Shown here: one piece after another, positions 56,101-60,060 of the stretch
Numbering within the stretch: position 1 is the first letter of the stretch
How the letters are laid out: each line of letters opens with the position of its first letter
Assembly: GCA_025360015.1 (NCBI GenBank)
Contig: JANYCZ010000004.1
Location: 1 to 64,000, forward strand
DNA from: Verrucomicrobiota bacterium
GTDB taxonomy: Bacteria > Verrucomicrobiota > Verrucomicrobiia > Verrucomicrobiales > Verrucomicrobiaceae
DNA: 64,000 nt
Direction: 5' to 3'
Notes under the pieces: model-generated
The model's input: the letters and a program-made list of their open reading frames with translations, nothing else
The model's database searches: none
Told to the model about the DNA's origin: nothing
Position numbers and translations under genes: made by a program

Positions 56101-56951
56101 CCCGCGCCCAACTGGCCGGAGAAGTTGAAATTGCCGTTCCCGACTAGCACGAGGTTGTTGTTGGTGGACGTCATGTCCACGTTCCCAGTGACCGAAGCAG
56201 TGCCAAAGGCTGAGCCAAAGCGGGTTTCACCCAGGCTGCTGCCGTAAAGATTGCCAGTAAACGTATTGTTTCCGAGGCTGAGCAGCGCCGCACCATCCGT
56301 TGCCGGACCACGACCACTCAGGGCGATGGAACGTGTCATGGTGATGCCCGAAGTGAGTGAGCCCGCCACAACGAGCTGCCCGCCCTGCACTCCGCGGTTG
56401 GAAAAACCATTGATGACGACGGGAGATGCGTCCGAGCCCAGCGCACTGGCATTATTAATAACCACCACACCCTGCTCAATCACGGTCTGCCCCGTGTAGT
56501 CATTACTGCCGGTGAGAAGAATCGTCCCCTGCCCGCTCTTCGTCAGCCCTGCCGTGCCGTGAAGCGTGGAGCCAATCGTGGCATAAACCCCTGGCGCAAT
56601 GGAATCTGTCTGGATCCTGCCTGAAGTCAGCGTCAGATCTCCGCCCGTGAGGGTGTAGTTGTTCTGGAAGAACAGTGAATTGCCCACCTCTCCACTGCCC
56701 AGCGTGATGATGGAGGGGTTTAACTGCGTCCCCGGATTCGGGATAACCGTGGGAAACTGAATGTCCGACAAAGATGTCGGAAGACCATCTGGAGACCAGT
56801 TGGTCGCCGTATTCCAGGCGAAATCCGTGCCGCTGCCAGCATCCCATATGATCGTCGCTGCTTGGAGAGGCTGCCCCACCTGCCAGGACAACATCAACAG
56901 AACCATCGAGAAACTGACAGGCTGGCGGAGGGTGCGTAGATACTTCAACAT
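35142..56951 (-). CDS. Giant PEP-CTERM surface protein with autotransporter-associated beta-strand repeats
   Basis: A single 7269-codon frame (21.8 kb). The signal peptide is MLKYLRTLRQPVSFSMVLLM followed by LSWQVGQPLQA. The body is built from dozens of PATR-type units, roughly GxLTKxGxGTLxLSGxNxYTGxTxVxxGTL, rich in Gly, Thr, Asn, Ser and Ala; I noticed no cysteine. The end has a PEP-CTERM sorting signal: VVPEPS, a hydrophobic stretch (RALLLLLGLFGLMI) and RRRRR. In such proteins an exosortase in the inner membrane removes the C-terminal helix, so this should be exported and processed to an extracellular adhesin or matrix fibre. There is no C-terminal autotransporter barrel. A 5'-duplicated AAGG ribosome site lies just before the ATG. 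It is monocistronic and convergent with the small gene at 34787. Confidence 0.95.
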   Translation of the reverse strand: MLKYLRTLRQPVSFSMVLLMLSWQVGQPLQAATIIWDAGSGTDFAWNTATNWSPDGLPTSLSDIQFPTVIPNPGTQLNPSIITLGSGEVGNSLFFQNNYTLTGGDLTLTSGRIQTDSIAPGVYATIGSTLHGTAGLTKSGQGTILLTGSNDYTGQTVIEQGVVVINNASALGSDASPVVINGFSNRGVQGGQLVVAGSLTSGITMTRSIALSGRGPATDGAALLSLGNNTFTGNLYGSSLGETRFGSAFGTASVTGNVDMTSTNNNLVLVGNGNFNFSGQLGAGTNANAASLVKAGNGTLILSGTTANNVLGRWEVQGGTIRVSTAAQLGITARAADALQANGGGGFELRTDAGNAFSGYTSNETNNSTLFFLDRGIAGTGSLNQSISVGNVTITNNQTGTINGRNGVNLIVPTLTIAGSANSTTLTWNSGGGNLLTMGTFSQTNGGTTQTILFNGSGDALVTGNASNTGGATPVFNKSNTGTLTVLGSWTSATSAETIANGTLSIASTAAVPSAGLNIGITTTSGVLNYLGAGGGALYGGTGAGETSAASIRINNTTSNAALFANQTGSATSALSLSGVTTAGAGAKIFYFGGANVLDNTISSVLADNAGALSIGKTGTGTWVLSNSNSYTGATSIFGGTLKMTSATTTTMTGALVFNADTAAGTGWTGYQTAGGSFQYNGGGSLTFTGGLTPTGGQGNISLGAGGTLTFTPTLGTRGVSAGINFTPGTGAIKFTTAVTGTNGIVGGFATINGTDFVASVSAAGAVTAVATTNLPGTTGSASANYLYTTAGGSVTGAILANSLKINAGQTLADGGTAGALTITSTSPTALGGILFDNSGGAGGITGFTGITTSGSNQELIFYTGGSSPTNAFTVSSPLTNGTGAVTKNGTGTMILSASSSFSGNLTVNEGILKASGNNANIFGTIATTIGNITTIRQGTAANPGTLDINGAGSSISAYGTTTAVPTIVIGALSGGGSTSPVLAATTTLTSTTTNSNIINVTSAAGLAVGQVVTETAGEPGIGGYPVITAINGTAITLSAPVTIANGLTVAFSSQVTTGATITNSGGASAISLGATTGVSTGVTVFSGLIQDGTGVTTVIVNGTSARVQSLTGFNTYTGATIISGGSTLRVTNLANGGVASSIGASSNAAGNLVFNNGILQYNGGTVAIYQATSTPSVNIDRLFTIAGAATIDSSGTVGNNFLTASTQDNAALVFSNTGPVSYVGTTAAARTLTLTGTSIGDNEIDLQLVNNGSTTNSLGITKGSGTGLWILGNATNSYTGLTTINAGQLRAQDGSTLPTSSPLFLTGGVLETSGTFSRTVLSTAPTATSANGGVFWSTGGGFAASTARLVVNLIGPNGANPLKWAGTGVDLGFVANGQSLVFGSTTSLFETEFQNNFDLNGATRTITVNDNTSTGADNTILSGIISNSTGTGNLVLNANAPLTLTGINTYNGTTNIATGEVRVFSLGNSVTNPGAGTSLGIASAATSAAVIFGNASTTGGTLTYVGKGETSDRALTSLSTTGGIVIDSSGSGPLVLTGTFTNLNAAAAAKTLSLNGLNTDFNTLASNLTDNTGGGGGALSITKNTGGTWVLSGNNTMTGTITLTGGILGGTNSNAFGTGAIVFSNGNLMAVGADLTLANPLTATNNTTSGFVGSYNITLNGTLTAASAGANGWFVLNDLAPGKALTFNGTYGLATNVNITSTISGSGATVINGAITQTANAGITYTGYSGGSLTFGGSGTDTITGAFTQNSGTVNINRIGAFTSWSGYTLSAGYLQNTSGTSLTGANALMLATLTSGANTGFANVFNLNGTQVYLLGSGANASVEFAGQFNNAGAANRILYDQMTSGAALILSGTVALSSDTTARPLTINGTGNGTINLTGVIVPTTAAPGALIAGTLVKGALGDLNIAPTSSLNAPTNGNLVITGGTATFNQANTQSFSLQKIDVAGNAALNVDYQTNNVTTSVGANSGAYRTINLIGGTLNFTANSTTGTTETLGALQLGFGSANLPFSSTGTGTLNFINGGSQASSLSFAQLNPSATGGTLNIVASSLGSTNKIFLPGLLTSAAFGTNARVTINGSDYATQSLTGLVAFTNYVTGNNLDSTQTSVILPQIDNFNLTATPTFTGKTVTGLTKTVNNLKITGTNVNVGAGTSLYQLTLGGGGVLASGTGNVISVPVLSLSSEGVVNVSGAASTLTISSAITGTIPFNKTGDGTLTLSSPEYYTSSTIVSGGTLVLGASNILPNFQTATVPTLQNLHVNYGATVDLNGTNQFIASLNDNNGLQGSAGTVTNKAAGAANLYMNSAGATFGGVITNTGGALNVYKYGNTTEALSNNNTYTGSTNIIGGTINLVDGGRLSSTSGFNISYGGMLQINNTGNQDLSNRVNPAASYVLNGGTVRLDGSATNISQQSIGAITLSSGINTLTSNINGAGGAFLTATSLTRNTGATLNFTGTNLGLLFNNTQSSRIIFSSAPALTNNLIGGWATLGGTEFATYISAVDTSVSPNLVQGVTTLQSYVSTSDSTWTSVDNVKMANNTASNPAVYTLGGSRTVNSLNIQSTTNGITVNLPGTLTIGSGGLLSNGVANTLAGGIITAGLTSSAAELYILANSATTITSQITNNSAGGVVSVVSGLAGVITTLSPTVNNTYGGLTTVNAGTLTLGSNAGIIDIPGDLVVNNAAVTFTQQQQIASGKNLTINGAGGSVTFAGAGNNVLGTVTFMNNGGFTTPTITAGTVVMSSLVSQNDNLAATPTVASTLDLNGTSLTVTTSGLSLMDLNITGIIQSGGVGGAGGGQLIKAGTGSLLLTGANTFLGGIALNNGTIIINTSAAALGLGALSMADGTTLMSGTAIVTPLNQINVNGNISLGGPVAANNITLGGVVALGSTARTITVASPAATATLSGTLTGSAVLSKAGLGILALTGGTLNYTPGISVSAGILTLDQTLSSFSAPIATAAGTTVNLNVSTAGSIGVAMNPAGTPFAISGAGQVTKTGTAALNVFGNLTYTGPTTIQGGSLLLSPNAVTNVAPTFGGTSMINLGAPLVAFGLDNIGATGAISVGSGTTPVNFMARDTVISTTRNGDFASTLNLGGAVTRSAGATGIFNFINNVTFQPSANDSIITSNKILIGGSTGVIDQGIYITSGNMGNPILRTDYAFRDATGFVRQIAYGVDKGTYYSTAATPVTATSGSFKIVGSVAPTVNFVAGSGVNTILLGGPNSNLTLKAGTNVINGILSTSAGVNAAAQLINGAPVLTGYMTNVQGGDLDNGGKELVVRVDNAIDWMTISSKMTGAGDFTKVGAGVLIISGSTANTYTGNTNLLGSGTVYLNKSGGVAAVPGNVTIGDPGNNLTVQLGLYNNYSITASTSPGTGQAGNNQIASSAIVTFNGSSTLSLNGSSQTLAGIQTLSGSPVIQNGLASGDASSVLTINNSNDFNLGASSTLRDAAAAQYASLELVKQGAGRLTVGILANTGGLDVQGGVLAIGAASAPPQVAVGTAQGALGTGFLNVASGAAVDLNGFDLTVDSLTGSGVITNTGTAVKTLTIGNLNNTNMATGVSANATWSGVIADGTNGSTLVLQKRGAGTETINTAQDFSGGLAVLGGTLVLDMSGLSNPNNIVRSALGLNLAGNLTIIGSSSPTLTSSQQFAGTLTNAGTTIFGGASEVLGNANGGAGLTIDLGLITRGASNATVNFTSATNVTYKSSGLTTVSGFATWNGVDWAVSTGGVLGAYSAYTQLPVTGGTSTVNYNDTSVAGVTLTGAVVLNSLKLAPGVGATAYTLALGANALTFTTTATTGPAGLLFDGANGAATISGSAATSLTSTTATTDLDIITNHSSGTANALTINAVIGGNFSTVTKAGTDTLVLGAANTFTGILRVNEGTVSFGSVAATGTAQPLGKGAVTLGGNAKTGILNYTGATATTWTQAITLGEGGIGQISLTNAASTTLTVGGVISGGGGLTLLTPTTIGSGLILTGTNTYLGQTIIQSGAKLSLNGTTSLGASGTIANGTVVQSGGVLDIQDNRSTLDIITINGNGIGGTGAITYSGAATNETDTVSPTLKSLILGSNATIASTGGKQMSLVNGFVQGGGNTLTVTTVSGNYLWIVNETFDNTPAIVITAGNIVVENMTLGGGASQTLTLQGANANIQLRTANIDRSIIFTGVGGTIADSTKGGDNIISQNITMTNAAATTLTLSGSGSGTLSINASILQGGSGATSVSRSSGLVILSGTANTFAGGLNATAAGTTKLLPITATALSNQFVSTTPVSFTAAAAVGSAAPLFYEALILDNSQAASTLSQAFGALATGSGISPYIGLNNTTGNSLALTFASYARTAGSELLLGLTGVNTTPSATNRMDILAGLTTASQAGTFWNGSSFVIRDAGNFLRPINYSTDTGVNLVNSSTASFTNVGAATNYSNIASGGSITAQGTATIGTLTLGSAATNLTQTGGTTLTLGTAGILKTGGGSSTISGGTLQLGVASTTDSVIRVDSLTDTLTVNSAISFFSTTAQTLSKFGQGKLILGGTSAMTGVLNVNQGTVQLTSSAAFGTLAANTITTAITGGAIELNSATGITVANNMVLGASGGNSMGFMGQNTGTLRNIGGSNTATGALSSLGFYRINSDAGTLTLTNVTSSTVASVYGGVTATPGTVAGNIIVTGRTGDSDVNHDGTGTLTFRPTVAIGLTAKTLALQGGTTVLDFTNMTTATNMLVNTAILNIQGSIFQIIGKATSATAQTFATFTQKEGIDRIIASANGGTGLTLTLGTYASPAVAPLTTTAPFLGTIDFLPATNVTYSATAGGAVVNNNGIMAPSAIYNGFATAGNDWAVVNGTTILNYVTNGGTYTALPATGSTATVNYILTGSQTVTATEALNSLKLDATGAAVSLAVNSGVQLNTNAFMLVGSNDVTLSGAGSVGSTTANNYFQIQGSGNLLLNTTVVDNSGAASVGLVFAGTGTGGLTIGATGAITFASNTNTDSIYFEGGVPGTSRNIVNNGAINFNSKGTIDVGRTGTDSVVFTNNGVISMTAGVFNVGGNASAYGSYIQSSPTSSFTAAGANVQFATNTTASVTATGGLSAGSASFNLSGGTFAVGGTTGAGNFVAFGGFGNFVGTQSGGTITINRPGSIALFLGEDASYGATATYTQTAGSISVNGDTIIGGRNGAIGSYTLSGTSTANFYQGLVLGLQDYAQGTFTQNGGTVNIGTGSNISDANFLKGGNTIDLVLAFNQTTNAGTPATTQGTYNFNGGTLRANGITTGQGNGYTSGPNVAAGTFSDGATFTTTTGGTANFNWGTGTLAPYDSSMTIGTGVNVTLTAAGAVLNTDDAAGISRLVTFNTPITGNFGFTETGGGVLLLTSVNTYTGDTVIASGTLKPGVASALPSGAGKGNVILDSGASSAGTLDLNGFNTSINGLTGSSTNAVLGQVVNNVSGANVTLTVGNNDQTSTFNGLIKNNNNGGTGTLALTKTGIGALVLGGADTYTGATTVSNGALYVNGSLSASSAVTVAAGMSFGGSGSAGAVTVGSGGILNPGMSGTGTGALTLTGLTFSDVGTINLHNIQDGALATVINAGALVLSGAAPSVTLNVGAGSAAWANDTFYKLIGYSSFSGSAADFSLNSGSIPGLSSRQSATLFNDTTLKQIELHIIGDSPRWSGYDTTGAAVSTAWMPAAPSLTNWTLITGGGPTSFIAGDQVLFDDVINAAANTASPTTVVVDISNGDVNPSAVTFNNTTSGVFASTAVYTLQGSNGITGSTSLVKKGNGKLIINNANSFTGGVNLNGGTIVVGNALALGATTNLLTFGASSNARLQLNNNSVTLGGLASPDATAIVENGGNTSNSTVTVSGSGSSTFAGTLRDGDGSTTGKLGLTTGGTATLILTGTNSFTGATNIGAGSTLQVGSGGTSGTLGAGSVADAGSLVFNRSDSVTLSGSVTGAGTVTIQSGTLVLTGALSNNGTNTVNSGATLQVGNGTTNGTVGSITDNGTLAFNNNGTAQSYTSSVTGSGALKITAGTLVLTGSFANTGADTVSSGATLQIGDGVTNGAFASDVTDNGTLAFKLNGTPLTYANVASGGGSLHVISGSLILSNGNSYSGGTTIDSGATLQLGTNGTAGSITGDVLDNGTLIINRGPLVTSSASFGGNITGTGSLNFTGKAIVVLSSTGNTFSGGTNIQQGTLRAGAANVLSPNSIVTIGSPGLSGSLQLFGFNQTVKGIATSGTAASQTITNNATTNDAVLTLNSNLTSTFGGAITNGAAKKIGITMLGGHTLVLTGLASVNTYTGATLVQNGTLQIGATNAGASTSVVTLGGAGTIGLLDLFGFNGTVSGLTTDPAAVQSSQIVANSVSTANTLTLSPVAATTNIFNGVIADNFGTGTGTTALTLNGANATTSVQALTNTNTYSGATTLTQGVLQIGNAGITGTLGSGAVTITTNATLLFNRTDTYTLGTGNGITGAGAITVSSGGTLATGTTDNLVNTTGALNLGNGAGATSTGNLNVNGNATVGSLVVQTSSVSNNVINIAIGKTLNVNGNVTVGFNTTTNGSYVTNLQVAGAGAFNVSGAAATFQVGGNTGGGNSVYPTATADFSGLASMTLALGTGTLRVGDVNGTNTIPTGTSPDSLLLAQTSSVTAAIIALGDQGRDSIMSLKLGSTANTLNADTFNFGTGSRGGSLVNFNTGTGTLTIRSSSGATNVAVMNIGTGGATITTGTTGGATNVFDVTGHTVDISLAALNIGNQARLAPMSNTFSFDTGTLSATTVTLGAHSGGAAAATQTTTVNIGGGVFNVGTGGLSLLNQSSSTAGAGDTSTLNLTGGVTTLGGDITQTASGTAAHSGTLNLNGATLDMGGFRIGGSATANNIDTLIFASGTLKNVAAINNGAALNKTTTGTLVLDGTNSYLGQTNVTAGIVSVRSNTGLGSTVAGTVVSNNASLELQNNISVGAEAVSITGTGSASNGALRNLSDSNSLAGTVTITGGSATIQSDQGTLTLDVASGNSIAGAAQNVTFAGAGNVTVADPIATTTGTLTKNDAGTLTLSGANTYTGATVVNGGVLQVGVAGVGSISTGPVTINSTATLSGSGTLSGVTTIASGGFLAPGDTTPATSNQTMTFSAPSTSLIVANNGQIQLGVTTADSVDSGFAAWFQTNGGTAAQYVASLNGGTGTIADTNWNTGHAGSHDFITAAGTLNLGTSAGTDTRVTVSSNSATGLGIGSIFNLIDWSTFAGKDGTALSSMGSGSFSVTDNLMLGSLPGGLGWDSSLFNNYGILVVVPEPSRALLLLLGLFGLMIRRRRR
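42480..54730 (-). repeat. Dispersed second repeat family within the giant PEP-CTERM protein
   Basis: At least four copies of a module with GGFATxxGxDxAV, a later YTxLPxxGxxxTxNY phrase and NSLKL are spaced irregularly. They lie near 54680-54720 (GGFATINGTDFVAS), 49459-49512 (GGWATLGGTEFATY), 45800-45845 (SGFATWNGVDWAVS) and 42490-42540 (NGFATAGNDWAVV). A weaker copy (TINGSDYATQS) is near 50690-50730. Each sits among PATR strands and differs from them in having Trp, Phe and Asp. They may be structural caps or small inserted domains on a long beta-solenoid. Confidence 0.6.
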
Positions 56952-56968
56952 AATGACCTTATGACCTT
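56952..56968 (-). promoter_or_regulatory. Duplicated ribosome-binding element before the giant gene
   Basis: The minus strand reads TAAGGTCATAAGGTCATT immediately before the ATG. The nearer AAGG lies 5 bases from the ATG, and an identical AAGGTCAT copy is 8 bases further out. Such clear purine sites are rare in this window, where most starts lack one, so this giant gene may be translated unusually well. Confidence 0.5.
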
Positions 56969-57617
56969 ATTTTTGGCGGGGAGAAAACAGGCAGGATATA
57001 AAATCTTGGAGAGATTTGGAACCAAATAGTTCATTTTGACGAAAACAAAAAAAGATCTCCAGATTTCCCCACACACTACCAAGCTAAATATTTAGGAATT
57101 CAAATAATAATCCGCTTAGGTTAATGTTTGGCATCATTTGCCTATTACCATCCCCCGCCCCCATCACCTGCACTCTTGGAGTGGGGGCGCTCAAGGTTGC
57201 CCCGAAAGGTTGGTGCAGGACTACAGGATGGAGAGCAACCCGACTTTTCAGAGCTCCACTAAGCTCTCCGAGAACGAATTTTCGCGATGGACGAAGTGAG
57301 GTGGTGGTGCCGCCGGTATTGAGCGTGCCCTCGGTAGGGCCGACGTTGATGAGGAAACCGGTGGTGGGGGAAGCGGTGGTGGGCTTCTGCATTTTTCACC
57401 GGGCCTGCGAAGGCCAAAGAGGGGCTCGGTGGTTGCAGTCGGATGGGCGGCAGGGGGGGCGGTGACAAAAAGGTTTCACTTGCCGTGTTTCACGGCGGGT
57501 CGTGCGGGGCGATGTGGGGTGACAGGACCGTGACTATTCACAGTCTCCGCGCGTGCTTGGCAGGAGGTGTGGCTGGGCGGCGGCGGAAACTTGTGCAGCC
57601 TCCCATTCCCCTTTTTT
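56969..57617. other. Intergenic region upstream of the giant gene and of the phosphoesterase
   Basis: About 650 bases without a supported gene. 56969-57120 is AT-rich and should hold the promoter of the minus-strand giant gene; a small stem AAATCT/AGATTT with five loop bases lies near 57002-57018. From 57120 on the sequence is GC-rich. Several frames of 70-120 codons cross it with low-complexity composition (Pro, Thr, Ser), which I judge non-coding or decayed. Confidence 0.45.
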
Positions 57618-58460
57618 ATGAAAACGAAACTTCGCATCAAGACTCTGTTCATGTCGGATGTCCACCTCGGCATGGCGGACTCCAAGGCGGTGCAGGCGGC
57701 GCATCTCATCCGCCACTGCCTGTGCGAGAAACTGGTGCTCAATGGCGACATCATTGACGTCTGGGCGCTGAAGAGCTCCGGCCGCTGGACGCAGGAGCAC
57801 ACGCACTTTGTGCGGACGGTGCTCAAAAAGATGGAGAAGGAGAACACGGAGGTGATTTACCTGCGAGGAAACCATGATGACATCCTGGAGAAGGTTCTGC
57901 CGTTCAAGCTGGCGGGTCTGTCCCTGGTGGACGAGCACATCCATGAGTCGCCGCATGGGCGCTACCTCGTGGTGCATGGAGATGGCTTTGACCATGTGAC
58001 GACGAACCACGTCTGGCTCGCGAAGGCAGGCGCCGTGGGCTACGATCTGCTGCTGCGTGTGAACCGCGCGTACAACGCTTGGCGTCGCTGGCGCAAGAAG
58101 GAGGCCTTTTCCCTGAGTCGCTGGGTCAAGATGAGGGTCAAGCACGCCGTGAGTTTTGTCGGCCGGTATGAGGAGCAGTTGCAAAAACTCGCGAAGTGGA
58201 AGGGCTGCCATGGCATCATCTGCGGCCACATCCACACGCCTGCAGACAAGATGATCGAGGACGTGCACTATCTGAACTCCGGTGACTGGGTGGAGAGCAT
58301 GACCGTCGTGGTCGAGCATCTGGACCGCACGTTTGAGGTGCTCAGTTATCATGACTTCTGCCGCCTGACGGGCCGGCAGCCGAAGGGGTCTGAAACGAGC
58401 ATGGACGTGAGCGGGATCAGCGAGCGACCGCTGGCGCTGATGGAGAGTGCGGCAACGTAA
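57618..58460 (+). CDS. Metallophosphoesterase, LpxH-like (UDP-2,3-diacylglucosamine diphosphatase family)
   Basis: A 280-residue enzyme from the ATG at 57618, chosen because MKTKLRIKTLFMSDVHLG places the first metal motif right after the start; an upstream in-frame ATG at 57567 adds a poor leader. The binuclear metal motifs are complete: DVHLG, GDIIDVW, RGNHDD, HGDGFD and GHIHTP. The spacing and the phrase LHKL-like FVRTVLKKMEKENTEVIYLRGN are typical of the LpxH/YbbF-like branch acting on UDP-2,3-diacylglucosamine in lipid A synthesis, though paralogues of unknown substrate exist. No signal peptide; it should be cytoplasmic. No other lpx gene is near. Confidence 0.85.
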   Translation: MKTKLRIKTLFMSDVHLGMADSKAVQAAHLIRHCLCEKLVLNGDIIDVWALKSSGRWTQEHTHFVRTVLKKMEKENTEVIYLRGNHDDILEKVLPFKLAGLSLVDEHIHESPHGRYLVVHGDGFDHVTTNHVWLAKAGAVGYDLLLRVNRAYNAWRRWRKKEAFSLSRWVKMRVKHAVSFVGRYEEQLQKLAKWKGCHGIICGHIHTPADKMIEDVHYLNSGDWVESMTVVVEHLDRTFEVLSYHDFCRLTGRQPKGSETSMDVSGISERPLALMESAAT

Positions 58461-58829
58461 AAGGGAAGCGCGGGAGGAGATGGTAGTGTGGGAGCTCGGC
58501 TGAGGGCTGAAAATGGGAGGGAGCGCACGGGCGAGGGGCTGACGCTCGGCTTCGATGGGAGGCTTGGACGTCTGGGGAAGCACGTGCCGCAACCGGGGCG
58601 CGGACCATGTCGCGCTCGGGTGTGCAGTGGCACGTATTCTCTGCGGGCCAGGCAGTCTTTGGCATTCAATGAGGTGCGGCGCAGGGCAAAATAGGCGGTG
58701 GGCCTACCGGGGGTGTCTGCGTGGGTGGGCGGGGGTCCCTTGCGCAGGGGAATGGGGGTGATTTTACGTCACGAGTTCACGTGGCGGCGCTTTACTTTGG
58801 GTGCTGCCGATCTAGTATCGTTTCCCCAT
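58461..58829 (+). other. Intergenic stretch without a supported gene
   Basis: About 370 GC-rich bases between the phosphoesterase and the RND adaptor. Short frames occur but show no recognisable protein and overlap on both strands. I see no terminator with a T-run. A promoter for the RND operon is expected near 58780-58825, where TAGTATCG and flanking AT-richer sequence occur. Confidence 0.4.
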
Positions 58830-60011
58830 ATGAGATGCAGATCCCACTCCGCCGCAGCCAGGTTGTTCGAAGTCAATGGAACGTGCCAAAGTCGCACGTC
58901 CGCGCCTTCCAAATGGGCGGCGCTGCTGGGCGTGGGCATGCTGGCCGTGCTCACCCTGAGCAGCTGCCATAAGGAAGGCGAACACCATGCGGAGGCTGAG
59001 GAGGAGGAAGAGCCGCAGCTCATCCTGACCAAGCCGATCCTGCGGGACACGGTGATCACGCGTGACTACGTATGCCAGATCCGCTCCTGCCGAAACATTG
59101 AGATCCGTGCGCTGGAGCGCGGCTACCTTGAAAAGGTGAGCGTGATGGAGGGGCAGAAGGTGAAGGAGGGGGATCTGATGTTCCAGATTTTGCCGCGAGT
59201 GTTCAATGCTTCCCTGAAAAAAGTGGAGGCAGAGGCGCAGGTGGCGAAGGTGGAGTATGAAAATACGGAGCGCCTGCTGCAGACGAATGTGGTGTCTGAC
59301 AAGGAGCTGCAGATGGCGAAGTCCAAGTGGGACCAGAAGCTGGCAGAGGTGACGCTGGCGCAGACGCACCTGGGTTTCACGGCGATCAAAGCACCCTTCA
59401 GCGGGATCATGGACCGCCTGTGGCTGCGGAACGGCAGCCTGGTCAATCAGGGGGATCTCCTCACGACGCTGTCTGACAACAGCGAAATGTGGATCTACTT
59501 CAATGTGCCGGAGGCCGACTACCTTGACTATGCCTCCCACTCAGCGACCGAGGAGAGCAAACAGGCGACGCTGGTGATGGCCAACGGGCAGATCTTTGAT
59601 CAGCCGGGCCGCATGAATGTGATCGAGGCGGAGTTCAACAACAAGACCGGCACCATCCCCTTCCGCGCCGATTTCCCGAATCCGACCGGGCTGCTGCGCC
59701 ACGGGGAGACGGGCAGCATCCGCATGCAGGAGACTGTGAAGAATGCCCTGCTGGTGCCGCAGAAGGCGACGTTTGAAATTTTGAACCATCACTTCTTGTA
59801 CGTGGTGGACAAGGACCACGTGATCCACCAGCGGCAGATCGAGGTGGCGAAGGAGCTGGAGGATCTCTACGTGATCAGCAGCGGGCTGAGCGCGGATGAC
59901 ACCTTCATCTTTGAAGGCATGCGCCAGGTGCATGACGGCGAGAAGGCCGAGGACTTTGTCACTGAAGAGCCGAAGGAAGCTTTCGCGCACCTGAAGCTGA
60001 AGGCGGAATAG
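58830..60011 (+). CDS. RND efflux periplasmic adaptor (membrane fusion) lipoprotein
   Basis: About 393 residues from ATG 58830 (MRCRSHSAAARLF); an earlier in-frame ATG at 58698 gives a leader without signal character. The hydrophobic segment WAALLGVGMLAVLTLSSC ends in a lipobox Cys, so it is probably an inner-membrane-anchored lipoprotein. A His/Glu-rich linker (HKEGEHHAEAEEEEEP) comes next. The adaptor core follows: lipoyl half RALERGYLEKVSVMEGQKVKEGDLMFQI, coiled-coil hairpin (VEAEAQVAKVEYENTERLLQ to MAKSKWDQKLAEV), lipoyl half FTAIKAPFSGIMDRLW, then beta-barrel and membrane-proximal domains. It precedes the pump gene by 49 bases. The acidic His-rich linker could bind metal, which is conjecture. 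Confidence 0.9.
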   Translation: MRCRSHSAAARLFEVNGTCQSRTSAPSKWAALLGVGMLAVLTLSSCHKEGEHHAEAEEEEEPQLILTKPILRDTVITRDYVCQIRSCRNIEIRALERGYLEKVSVMEGQKVKEGDLMFQILPRVFNASLKKVEAEAQVAKVEYENTERLLQTNVVSDKELQMAKSKWDQKLAEVTLAQTHLGFTAIKAPFSGIMDRLWLRNGSLVNQGDLLTTLSDNSEMWIYFNVPEADYLDYASHSATEESKQATLVMANGQIFDQPGRMNVIEAEFNNKTGTIPFRADFPNPTGLLRHGETGSIRMQETVKNALLVPQKATFEILNHHFLYVVDKDHVIHQRQIEVAKELEDLYVISSGLSADDTFIFEGMRQVHDGEKAEDFVTEEPKEAFAHLKLKAE

Positions 60012-60060
60012 CACAGCGGGACTGCTGGCTCCCAACCAAGCCAGCACCCACCACCCACCC

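Noticed and set aside
57084..57468. Short genes upstream of the phosphoesterase
   Set aside because: Overlapping frames on both strands with low-complexity Pro/Thr/Arg sequence and no motif; the phrase TTGFLINVGPTEGTLNTGG hints at a decayed repeat protein but is too short to call.
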